DNA of 6,955 nt from an uncultured Clostridia bacterium (GTDB lineage: Bacteria > Bacillota > Clostridia > Christensenellales > Borkfalkiaceae), in the NCBI GenBank assembly GCA_900557285.1, contig USSJ01000065.1:1-6955 (forward strand). Reading direction: 5' to 3'. This document shows positions 1 to 5,295 of the stretch, in pieces (within the stretch, counting starts at the first letter, position 1; each line of letters starts with the position of its first letter). Made by a program: the position numbers and the translations under genes. Below the pieces are notes generated by a model, which worked only from the letters and a program-made list of their open reading frames with translations, ran no database searches and was not told the origin of the DNA.

Positions 1-1
1 C

Positions 2-1717
2 ACGGAGCTTGTGATCGTGATCGCGGTGATTGCGATCCTTGCGGCGGTCTTGATCCCGACGTTTACAAGTCTTATCGATAAAGCGAACCAGTCCTCGGAT
101 ATTTCGGCGGTACGAGATATGAATCTGGCATTGAAAAATGCGGAAGCGGCAGGGAATAAGCCTGAAGGCGCAAGCCAGGCGATGGATATATTGGAAGAAG
201 CGAACTTAGACGCGCGCGGATATAAGGCTCTTGCGGGCGATCACGTAATTTATTACAATTTGGATCTGAATGCAGTTCTTTATATGTATATTGGTGAAGA
301 CGGCTATGTAGTTGAATTTCCGGAAGAATATAAAGATGTCAGCTTTTATGATGAAAGCTATACCGGAAAGTGGTTTGATCTGAGCGCAAGAATGGCTGGC
401 GATGAGACTTGGAAAAATGCGGCACAGGTTTCTGTAACGGGTCTTAGCTCTTTGTTGGTGACAACTGCTCCGAACGAAGGTGAAGAGGTTGCTGAAACAC
501 CGACGACTTCTGCTGTAATCATGGACGGAGACAAAATTGTAGGCGCAAAAGTCGATACAGCAGCAAAACTTGTTTCCGTCGTGGAGTATATAGAAACGTT
601 GGAAGACGAAGGAGAAGGCTTTACTTTGGTTTTGGGTGACGACGTAGATTTGATGAATTCCGAGTGGAAACCGATTTCCGAATATCGCGGTAATTTCTAT
701 GGGAATTATCATACGATCGATAATATGCAGATTACCGACATTACGGCGGAAGCAGAGCCTTATAGTGCTAAAACACAGGCTACAAGTTATTATTATTATG
801 GATTTATTTCTGTTTTTTCGGGAAAAGAATTCAAAAATGTAACGTTTAATAATGTAAAAATTGATAAGCCCGGACAGAGTTATGATATTGGTAAAGGGAA
901 CAAAAGAAATAACCACACGGTCGGCGGAGCAATAGGCGGAATTGTGGTGCCGAATCAGTATTATAATTCTGAATATGTGGTGACAGTTGAGAATGTAACG
1001 GTTAATGGATCGATTACGGCATTTAGTCGCGGTGGCGGAGTTGTTGGATATATTGGTGGTTACAACGGTTCAAATGATTATGAAAAAAGTCAGATGACAT
1101 GCACTGTAAATCTTACAAATTGCATTAATAATGCGGACATTACAACGGTGTGCAATAACGAAGATTTAACAAATAATGGAGGCAATGGATTCCGGACGAT
1201 TGGCGGAATTCTTGGAACATCCAATCAAAGACAAGGGAGCGCCGTTATTAATTTCACCGGGTGTCAGAATAACGGAGATATTAGCGGTACGCGCGTTGGT
1301 GGAATGATTGGAGATGTTCACGTTTCCGATAATGAAAATGGAGGAACCTTTAACTTTAATGGATGTAGTAATAGTGGAAAAGTCACTGTAATGCAAGTGC
1401 AGGTAAGCAACGCGACTACATCATGGAGTGGTGGCGGTGGAATATTTGGTTATGTGCAAGGTGGCTATAATTATGAGTTGAACATAACTAATTGTACAAA
1501 CAGCGGTGAAATTGTTGACGAAAGCGGGTTCGCTGGCAGAGCATTCTTAGGAACAATTATTGGTGGTGCAGATGATTCTTCAAATGTAACACTTGTTATG
1601 AGCGGAAACACGAATACAACTGCATTTACTGCGGATTCAGACAGAAACAACAACAAATTGACTGGCAGTTCAAATGGTCAGAAGATTCGTACATTCCTGT
1701 TTAGTTCCGATAACTGA
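2..1717 (+). CDS. Prepilin-like protein with GLUG/beta-helix-like repeat region (5' partial)
   Basis: The reading frame is open from the first full codon, so the true start lies before the window; a GTG at 11 is an internal Val codon. The first visible residues, TEL followed by VIVIAVIAILAAVLIPTF, match the part of a type IV prepilin or pseudopilin just after the peptidase cleavage site: a conserved Glu, then a hydrophobic helix that anchors the subunit in the membrane and later packs in a filament core. About 120 residues of pilin-like head follow. A Thr/Glu-rich linker (about 470-530) leads to a segment ending in EWKPI and GNFYGNYHTIDNMQI (about 620-730), typical of GLUG-type beta-helix domains. 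Glycine-rich repeats then run to about 1570. The protein ends at TGA 1715-1717 without a sorting motif or C-terminal membrane segment. A surface, adhesive or pseudopilus role is inferred; the ligand is unknown. No pilus assembly genes are visible. The repeat part is AT-rich compared with the start of the gene. Confidence 0.85.
   Translation, partial: TELVIVIAVIAILAAVLIPTFTSLIDKANQSSDISAVRDMNLALKNAEAAGNKPEGASQAMDILEEANLDARGYKALAGDHVIYYNLDLNAVLYMYIGEDGYVVEFPEEYKDVSFYDESYTGKWFDLSARMAGDETWKNAAQVSVTGLSSLLVTTAPNEGEEVAETPTTSAVIMDGDKIVGAKVDTAAKLVSVVEYIETLEDEGEGFTLVLGDDVDLMNSEWKPISEYRGNFYGNYHTIDNMQITDITAEAEPYSAKTQATSYYYYGFISVFSGKEFKNVTFNNVKIDKPGQSYDIGKGNKRNNHTVGGAIGGIVVPNQYYNSEYVVTVENVTVNGSITAFSRGGGVVGYIGGYNGSNDYEKSQMTCTVNLTNCINNADITTVCNNEDLTNNGGNGFRTIGGILGTSNQRQGSAVINFTGCQNNGDISGTRVGGMIGDVHVSDNENGGTFNFNGCSNSGKVTVMQVQVSNATTSWSGGGGIFGYVQGGYNYELNITNCTNSGEIVDESGFAGRAFLGTIIGGADDSSNVTLVMSGNTNTTAFTADSDRNNNKLTGSSNGQKIRTFLFSSDN
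923..1567 (+). other. Tandem degenerate beta-helix-like repeats within the prepilin-like protein
   Basis: Six copies of a Gly-Gly-hydrophobic-hydrophobic-Gly pattern occur: GGAIGG (923-940), GGVVGY (1034-1051), GGILGT (1202-1219), GGMIGD (1298-1315), GGIFGY (1436-1453) and the looser GTIIGG (1550-1567). Between them lies a second repeated strand motif with a cysteine: NLTNCINN (1109-1132), NFTGCQNN (1250-1273), NFNGCSNS (1352-1375) and NITNCTNS (1481-1504). The spacing between cysteines is 47, 34 and 43 residues, so each unit varies in loop length. This alternation of N-x-T-x-C-x-N strands and GG-hydrophobic turns is what GLUG-motif and other right-handed beta-helix surface proteins show. The fold is inferred; the repeats are directly visible. 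DNA identity between units is low, so they are old or selected for diversity. Confidence 0.7.
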
Positions 1718-1725
1718 TTCAATCT

Positions 1726-1765
1726 AAAAAACCAGCGGAAGCAATTTGCTTCCGCTGGTTTTTTT
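1726..1765. terminator. Bidirectional intrinsic terminator between convergent genes
   Basis: A 12-bp perfect stem, ACCAGCGGAAGC (1731-1742) with GCTTCCGCTGGT (1748-1759), closes a 5-base AATTT loop. Seven Ts follow on the + strand (1759-1765), and six As precede it (1726-1731), which read as six Us on the - strand. It starts 9 bases after the stop of the pilin-like gene and ends 9 bases before the stop codon of dapB, so one hairpin can serve both convergent transcripts. Confidence 0.93.
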
Positions 1766-1773
1766 ATATAAAA

Positions 1774-2529
1774 TTATTCCGCTAAAACGTCTTTCATATC
1801 GTATTTGCCGGCGGGTTTTCCGCACATGAATTTTGCCGCTTTCACGGCGCCTGCCGCAAACACCTTTTTACTGCGCGCGCTGTGGGAGATCGTGATGATC
1901 TCGTCTTCTCCCGCAAACATCACTTCGTGTTCCCCGACGATCGTGCCGCCGCGCACCGCGTGAATGCCGACTTCCGCTTTTTTACGCGCCCCGACCATTC
2001 CTTCGCGTCCGTAAACAAATTCTTTCGTACCCCCGAACGCTTCGTTCACGCTCTCTGCGAGCATATACGCCGTGCCGGAAGGGGCATCTTTTTTCAGGTT
2101 ATGATGCCGTTCAATGATTTCCACGTCAAACGATTCACCCAAAAACTCTGCCGCCTCTTTGACGAGCTTCTGCAAAAGATTGATCCCCACGGACAGATTC
2201 GCCGTCTTAAAAACGGGTATGCATTCTGCCGCCTTTTCGATTTGTTTGAGCTGTGCGTCGCTGTATCCAGTCGCCGCCAAAATCACGGCACATCCTGTCT
2301 TTTTGGCATAATTTAAAAGATTGTCCAGATTGGCGGCACTCGAAAAATCGATGACCGTATCCGGCTTTTCCTGTACTTTTTCAAAACTGTCATACACGGG
2401 TACATTCTCAATGTTTCCGCTCTTTAAGTCTACGCCCCCGATACATTCCGTTTCGGCGTCCGCGTTGACAAGTTCCAAAACGTTCCTGCCCATATGCCCG
2501 AAAATTCCGCTGATCAGAATTTTTACCAT
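1774..2529 (-). CDS. dapB: 4-hydroxy-tetrahydrodipicolinate reductase
   Basis: This cytoplasmic enzyme reduces 4-hydroxy-tetrahydrodipicolinate to tetrahydrodipicolinate with NAD(P)H, the second committed step to diaminopimelate and lysine. The 251-residue product has normal family length (about 240-270). The N-terminal Rossmann fold shows the nucleotide-binding motif GIFGHMG at residues 8-14; the usual GAxGxMG has Ile-Phe in place of Ala-x. The family signature EIIERHHNLKKDAPSGTA is at 137-154 and includes the catalytic HH pair (142-143), the catalytic Lys (146 by alignment to the E. coli HHRHK pattern) and the substrate-binding SGT. RGGTIVGEHEV follows at 193-203. The ATG at 2527-2529 is preceded by AGGAG with a 6-base spacer. 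It is the last gene of the asd-dapA-dapB run and ends at the bidirectional terminator. No clear terminator separates it from dapA, so shared control by the asd leader riboswitch is likely, although a separate weak promoter in the 195-bp gap is not excluded. Confidence 0.97.
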   Translation of the reverse strand: MVKILISGIFGHMGRNVLELVNADAETECIGGVDLKSGNIENVPVYDSFEKVQEKPDTVIDFSSAANLDNLLNYAKKTGCAVILAATGYSDAQLKQIEKAAECIPVFKTANLSVGINLLQKLVKEAAEFLGESFDVEIIERHHNLKKDAPSGTAYMLAESVNEAFGGTKEFVYGREGMVGARKKAEVGIHAVRGGTIVGEHEVMFAGEDEIITISHSARSKKVFAAGAVKAAKFMCGKPAGKYDMKDVLAE

Positions 2530-2578
2530 ATCGATCTCCTTATTTCATCTTTTTTATTTTTCGTTGCCCGATCGTCCA

Positions 2579-2608
2579 TTTATCGTTGTATGGATCGTTT
2601 ATCGTTGT
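2579..2608. repeat. 11-bp direct repeat pair
   Basis: TTTATCGTTGT occurs at 2579-2589 and again at 2598-2608, a 19-base period. On the - strand it reads ACAACGATAAA twice, and ACGAT occurs four times around the pair. It lies between the palindrome and the dapB ribosome site. It may be part of a larger interspersed intergenic element or a binding site for a regulator; the sequence alone does not decide. Confidence 0.5.
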
Positions 2609-2618
2609 TGATAAGAAT

Positions 2619-2638
2619 CCCCGCGCGTACGCGCGGGG
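2619..2638. repeat. Perfect GC-rich palindrome, REP-like
   Basis: CCCCGCGC, GTAC, GCGCGGGG is a perfect 20-bp self-complementary sequence in an otherwise moderate-GC gap. In RNA it would form a strong hairpin in either direction. No U-run follows on either strand, so it is not a standard terminator. Short GC-rich palindromes of this sort between genes are typical of dispersed REP-like elements, which can stabilise upstream mRNA or change operon stoichiometry. Assignment as a dispersed repeat is inference from its form; only one copy is visible. Confidence 0.6.
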
Positions 2639-2658
2639 AATTGTTTCTTTCCGCTTTT

Positions 2659-2702
2659 GTCTGAACCGACGGGCAAAAACTCTGCCGACGTTTTGTTCAG
2701 AC
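2659..2702 (-). repeat. Inverted repeat / stem-loop downstream of dapA
   Basis: GTCTGAAC (2659-2666) and GTTCAGAC (2695-2702) are perfect 8-bp complementary arms around 28 bases. Inside them GGCA (2672-2675) and TGCC (2683-2686) can form a 4-bp inner stem. It starts 23 bases beyond the stop codon of dapA and could protect the dapA 3' end. The bases that follow it on the - strand are AAAAGCGG, so it lacks the U-run of an intrinsic terminator. Confidence 0.45.
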
Positions 2703-2724
2703 GTAACGAGGCGGCAGGGGAATG

Positions 2725-3618
2725 TCAGCAAGTCACATTCAAGCCGAATTCGCGCAAAGCTTTGCGCAGGGCGTCTGCGTGTGCCGGTTCGATTTCCGTG
2801 AGCGGTGCGCGCGGGATCCCGCCGTTTAAACCGATCATGTTTGCCGCCGCTTTGGCGCAGATGGGATTGACTTCCGTGAAAAGGTTGTCGATCACGGGCA
2901 GCATTTTATCCTGAATGGCGTTTGCCGAAGCTAAGTCGCCCTTTTTGACAAATTCATACATTTGTTTTGTCTCTTTGGGCAGGATATTGGAAGATACCGA
3001 GATAAGTCCTGCGCCGCCGATCGCAAGGATAGGGAGATTCAGATGATCGTCGCCCGAATACATATCGCATTTGCCGCGGATCATGCGCGCCGTCGTTACG
3101 ATCTGTTCCATGTTTCCGCACGCTTCCTTGATCCCCGCAATGTTTTCGATCTCGGCAATGCGTTTCATCGTCGCGGGCAGTATATTTACGCCCGTGCGCG
3201 GGGGCACGTTATAGCAGATGATCGGAATGCTGACAGAATCTGCGATCGCTTTATAATATTCATAGATCCCGTTCTGCGTGCATTTGTTGTAATAGGGGGT
3301 AACGACGAGCAGCCCGTCCGCACCCATTTTTTCTGCGGTTTTGCTCGCTTCGATCGCGTGAGCAGTGCAGTTGCTTCCGCTTCCGAACACGATCTTGGCG
3401 CGATTGCCTATTTTTTTGACGGAATACTGCATCACTGCAAGTTTTTCATCTTCGGTCATGGTCGCGGGTTCGCCCGTGGTGCCTAAAATGACCAGCATAT
3501 CCGTTCCGTTTTCGATCTGGAAATCGATCATTTTTCCGAATGCGTCAAAATTGACGCCGCCCTCTTTCGTGAACGGCGTGATCATCGCCGTCGCGGTACC
3601 GTTAAAAAAATTAAGCAT
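2725..3618 (-). CDS. dapA: 4-hydroxy-tetrahydrodipicolinate synthase
   Basis: This cytoplasmic class I aldolase condenses aspartate semialdehyde (the product of asd) with pyruvate to give 4-hydroxy-tetrahydrodipicolinate, the substrate of DapB. From ATG 3616-3618 the protein has 297 residues, normal for the family. Visible landmarks are GTATAMITPF near the N-terminus, LGTTGEPAT with the active-site Thr pair (47-48), TPYYN with the second Tyr (110) of the proton relay, the catalytic Tyr in CYNVPPRTG (136) with substrate-binding Arg (141), and the Schiff-base Lys in AGIKEACG (164). GGAGLISVSSN follows at about 201-211. A TTG three codons upstream could extend it, but AGAGG sits 9 bases before the ATG and only a few before the TTG. 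It lies 85 bases after asd with no obvious terminator between. The ending is short and ordinary. Confidence 0.97.
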   Translation of the reverse strand: MLNFFNGTATAMITPFTKEGGVNFDAFGKMIDFQIENGTDMLVILGTTGEPATMTEDEKLAVMQYSVKKIGNRAKIVFGSGSNCTAHAIEASKTAEKMGADGLLVVTPYYNKCTQNGIYEYYKAIADSVSIPIICYNVPPRTGVNILPATMKRIAEIENIAGIKEACGNMEQIVTTARMIRGKCDMYSGDDHLNLPILAIGGAGLISVSSNILPKETKQMYEFVKKGDLASANAIQDKMLPVIDNLFTEVNPICAKAAANMIGLNGGIPRAPLTEIEPAHADALRKALREFGLNVTC

Positions 3619-3627
3619 GAAATCCAA

Positions 3628-3632
3628 CCTCT
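3628..3632 (-). promoter_or_regulatory. Ribosome binding site of dapA
   Basis: AGAGG on the - strand, 9 bases before ATG 3616-3618. It supports that ATG over the TTG at 3625-3627, which is almost in contact with the site. Confidence 0.7.
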
Positions 3633-3703
3633 GCTGATTTGTTTTTTCTTTCTGGAACTTTAAAAATTTCGTGACGCTTTCCGTGCGCCTTTGCTCCGGA
3701 AAA

Positions 3704-4780
3704 TCAGATATAATTTTCCGCGCAGAGCAGTTCTGCCATCAGTACAGCGCCGCCGGCTGCACCGCGCAGGGTATTGTGCGAAAGACATACAAATTTATAA
3801 TCGAATACGATGTCTTCGCGCAGTCTGCCGACCGAAACCGCCATGCCGTTTTCCAGCATGCGGTCAAGCTTTGCCTGCGGGCGGTTGTCTTCTTCAAAAT
3901 AGTGGATAAACTGTTTGGGCGCGGAAGGCAGATTCAATGCCTGCGGTACTCCTGAAAATTCTGCCCACGCTTTGAGGATCTCTTCTTTGGAAGGCTTCGT
4001 GTCGAACGATACAAATACCGCCGCGGTATGCCCGTCCGAAACGGGAACGCGCAGGCATTGTGCCGTGATCTTCGGCGTGTCCGTCGTAACGATCTCGCCG
4101 TTTTCCACGTGGCCCCAGATCTTTAAAGGTTCGCGTTCGGATTTCTCCTCTTCGCCGCCGATATAGGGGATGACGTTGTCGATGATTTCGGGCATACGGT
4201 CAAACGTTTTGCCTGCACCGCTGATCGCCTGATAGGTGGAAACAGCTACTTTGGAAATGCCGTATTTTCTGAGCGGGTGCAGGGCGGGAACATAGCTTTG
4301 CAGCGAGCAGTTGCTCTTTACGGCAATAAAGCCGCGCTTTGTTCCGAGCCGTTTTTTCTGTGCTTCGATGACCTTTGCGTGTTCGGGGTTGATCTCGGGG
4401 ATGATCATCGGGACGTCGGGTGTAAAACGGTGCGCCGAATTGTTCGAGATGACGGGAACTTCTGCTTTTGCATATTTTTCTTCCAGCGCTTTGATCTCGT
4501 CTTTTTTCATGTTCACTGCGCAGAACACGAAATCGACCATTCCCGCGATCTTATCAATATCCTTTTCCGCGTCGAGGACGATCATGTCCGCAAATTTTTC
4601 GGGGATCGGGGAAGTCATTGCCCATCTTCCGGCGACGGCGTCGCGGTATTTCTTTCCGGCCGATGCAGGGGATGCCGCCAGTGCGGTTACGTGGAACCAG
4701 GGATGGTTTTCCAAAAGCAGACTGAATCTCTGCCCGACCATACCCGTTGCGCCGATGATCGCTACATTGTAGTTTTTCAT
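3704..4780 (-). CDS. asd: Aspartate-semialdehyde dehydrogenase
   Basis: This enzyme reduces L-aspartyl 4-phosphate to L-aspartate 4-semialdehyde with NADPH, the branch point to lysine/diaminopimelate and to threonine and methionine. The product has 358 residues from the ATG at 4778-4780. The NADPH-binding motif GATGMVG is at residues 10-16. The catalytic Cys is residue 158 in KSNCSLQSY, STYQAISGAGK is at about 181-191, and the catalytic His is residue 251 in LRVPVSDGHTAAVFV. The C-terminus has the expected NTLRGAAGGAVLMAELL. The length and the SNCS active-site context resemble the archaeal/fungal-type branch of the family more than the E. coli-type enzyme; this is from memory of the families. 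The frame stays open for 36 more codons upstream, but they run through the leader terminator, and AGGAG lies 7 bases before this ATG. It is the first gene of asd-dapA-dapB, under the lysine riboswitch. Confidence 0.97.
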   Translation of the reverse strand: MKNYNVAIIGATGMVGQRFSLLLENHPWFHVTALAASPASAGKKYRDAVAGRWAMTSPIPEKFADMIVLDAEKDIDKIAGMVDFVFCAVNMKKDEIKALEEKYAKAEVPVISNNSAHRFTPDVPMIIPEINPEHAKVIEAQKKRLGTKRGFIAVKSNCSLQSYVPALHPLRKYGISKVAVSTYQAISGAGKTFDRMPEIIDNVIPYIGGEEEKSEREPLKIWGHVENGEIVTTDTPKITAQCLRVPVSDGHTAAVFVSFDTKPSKEEILKAWAEFSGVPQALNLPSAPKQFIHYFEEDNRPQAKLDRMLENGMAVSVGRLREDIVFDYKFVCLSHNTLRGAAGGAVLMAELLCAENYI

Positions 4781-4787
4781 TTCAGTA

Positions 4788-4792
4788 CTCCT
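4788..4792 (-). promoter_or_regulatory. Ribosome binding site of asd
   Basis: AGGAG on the - strand with a 7-base spacer to ATG 4778-4780. It fixes the asd start and rules out the upstream in-frame ATG at 4886-4888, which would translate through the leader terminator. Confidence 0.88.
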
Positions 4793-4820
4793 GTAAAAAT
4801 AGTTTGTGCGCTGCGCCCCG

Positions 4821-4851
4821 AAAAAAAACTGCGGCGCAGATGCACCGCAGT
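4821..4851 (-). terminator. Riboswitch expression-platform terminator ahead of asd
   Basis: Read on the - strand, ACTGCGGTGC (4851-4842) pairs with GCGCCGCAGT (4837-4828) in a 10-bp stem with one G-U pair around an AUCU loop, followed by eight Us (4828-4821). It stands between the lysine aptamer and the asd ribosome site, where an attenuator must be. Lysine-bound aptamer is expected to favour it. The antiterminator partner is not obvious by eye. Confidence 0.92.
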
Positions 4852-4877
4852 GAATAAGAATCAATATCTGTCCGAAC

Positions 4878-4899
4878 CGCTGGTACATCCGTACCGGCG
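4878..4899 (-). other. Hairpin between lysine aptamer and terminator
   Basis: On the - strand CGC, C, GGTAC, GGAT loop, GTACC, A, GCG forms an 8-bp stem broken by one C/A mismatch. CCGAA (4918-4914) and TTCGG (4877-4873) can extend it outward across an internal loop. It fills most of the linker between the aptamer and the terminator and may be a spacer, a folding-timing element or part of the antiterminated state. Confidence 0.55.
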
Positions 4900-4919
4900 T
4901 TATATGATTTCTTCGGGCT

Positions 4920-5080
4920 AATAGTTCTCCACGTTGGTGACAGTCGCAAAGGTATTCTCCCTTGCGCCCAGCAGCAGGGGCTGCGGATACCTTCCTGCGC
5001 TTCGGCGGGGATGCCCTTTCTGTCTGCCAGTTTCCGCTCTTTTGCGGCAGTCGTACTGTTGCTCGCCCGCTCCTCTATTT
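4920..5080 (-). promoter_or_regulatory. Lysine riboswitch (L-box) aptamer controlling asd-dapA-dapB
   Basis: On the - strand the conserved L-box blocks appear in the right order. AATAGAGG starts the element (5079-5072), followed by GCAACAGTACGACTGCC, GAAAGGG, CGCCGAAGC, GGTAT, GCTGGG, GACTGTCAC and TGGAG-AACTATT at the end. The ends pair as a P1 stem, AATAG (5079-5075) with CTATT (4924-4920). Internal helices are visible too: CTGCC with GGCAG, CGCAAGG with CCTTTGCG, and CAC with GTG. The pattern matches the Bacillus subtilis lysC leader block by block (AGAGGUGCG, AAAGGG, CGCCGAAG, CUGUCA, UGGAGGGCUAUC). The element binds lysine as a metabolite sensor. It starts within a few bases of the predicted transcription start and is followed by a terminator, so it most likely lowers transcription of the operon when lysine is abundant. 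Confidence 0.93.
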
Positions 5081-5089
5081 CGCAGGGGT

Positions 5090-5118
5090 ATTGTAGCATA
5101 TCTTCCCGTAAAAGTCAA
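5090..5118 (-). promoter_or_regulatory. Sigma-A-type promoter of the asd-dapA-dapB operon
   Basis: On the - strand TTGACT (5118-5113) and TACAAT (5095-5090) are separated by exactly 17 bases, one mismatch from consensus each. The start of transcription should fall near 5083, just before the first P1 strand of the riboswitch, as expected for a riboswitch leader. Confidence 0.88.
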
Positions 5119-5218
5119 AGCATTTTCTGCCGCGCTCTCCAAAATTCTGAAAGGATAGGGCTTTTCTGCCCGATTTGTGTTTTGTTTATAAAAATTTTTG
5201 CAAGCGCGGATATTTTAA

Positions 5219-5247
5219 TTGAAAAATTTTACACTTTGTAGTAGAAT
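5219..5247 (+). promoter_or_regulatory. Sigma-A-type promoter of the membrane protein/methyltransferase genes
   Basis: TTGAAA (5219-5224) and TAGAAT (5242-5247) are 17 bases apart in an AT-rich stretch. Transcription should start near 5254, giving a leader of about 40 bases. The promoter is divergent from the asd promoter; about 100 bases of AT-rich DNA, in which I see no other gene or strong site, separate the two -35 boxes. Confidence 0.75.
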
Positions 5248-5264
5248 AGGAGATAAGATTTTTA

Positions 5265-5286
5265 CGGATGCCGTTTGCGGTATCCG
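5265..5286 (+). other. 5'-leader hairpin abutting the ribosome binding site
   Basis: CGGATGCCG (5265-5273), TTTG loop, CGGTATCCG (5278-5286) forms a 9-bp stem with one G-U pair. Its last base is the first G of the GGGAGG ribosome site. With transcription starting near 5254 the stem lies very close to the 5' end of the mRNA. It could protect the message from decay or limit ribosome access; as DNA it could also be an operator. No U-tract follows, so it is not a terminator. Confidence 0.65.
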
Positions 5287-5291
5287 GGAGG
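5286..5291 (+). promoter_or_regulatory. Ribosome binding site of the YesL-like gene
   Basis: GGGAGG, only 4 bases before ATG 5296-5298, a short spacer. It supports this ATG over the in-frame TTG at 5275, which lies inside the leader hairpin upstream of the site. Confidence 0.75.
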
Positions 5292-5295
5292 TATT

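Larger units (their letters stand above)
2530..2724. other. dapA-dapB intergenic region with palindromic and repeated elements
   Basis: This 195-bp gap is long for a gap inside an operon. It holds no gene I can support. It contains the AGGAG ribosome site of dapB (2536-2540), an 11-bp direct repeat, a perfect 20-bp palindrome and an inverted repeat with 8-bp arms, each listed separately. None of the hairpins is followed by a convincing U-tract in the direction of dap transcription, so I do not call a terminator here. AT-rich sequence just upstream of dapB could hold a weak promoter, but I find no well-spaced -35/-10 pair. Confidence 0.6.

Noticed and set aside
206..916. Open frame of 236 codons on the - strand
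   Set aside because: It is antisense to the prepilin-like gene and has Phe/Ile/Cys-rich composition without a recognisable motif or clear ribosome site.
2619..2638. Terminator after dapA
   Set aside because: The palindrome is strong, but no U-tract follows it on either strand, and dapB downstream has its own ribosome site and the same pathway role.
2586..2914. Short open frames over the palindrome, such as those containing PRAYARG
   Set aside because: The peptide comes from translating the GC-rich palindrome. Such frames are commonly mis-annotated over intergenic repeats; there is no supported ribosome site or family.
2962..3486. Open frame of 174 codons on the + strand
   Set aside because: It is antisense to dapA, whose active-site motifs are all intact.
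4781..4888. 36-codon N-terminal extension of Asd from an upstream ATG
   Set aside because: It would be translated from the leader terminator and has no good ribosome site, while AGGAG lies at the right distance from ATG 4778-4780, where the family's MKNYNVAIIGATG begins.
4277..4921. Open frame of 214 codons on the + strand
   Set aside because: It is antisense to asd and runs through its leader terminator; no family resemblance.
4916..5083. T-box leader as an alternative to a riboswitch
   Set aside because: No T-box antiterminator motif (TGGNACCGCG) is present, while the L-box lysine aptamer blocks occur in order.
4782..5158. Several short open frames on both strands upstream of asd
   Set aside because: They coincide with the lysine riboswitch, terminator and promoter. 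None has a convincing product, and the RNA structure explains the conservation better.
5158..5171. Small GGGC/GCCC inverted repeat between the divergent promoters
   Set aside because: Only 4 bp per arm, upstream of both transcription starts, and expected by chance at this scale.
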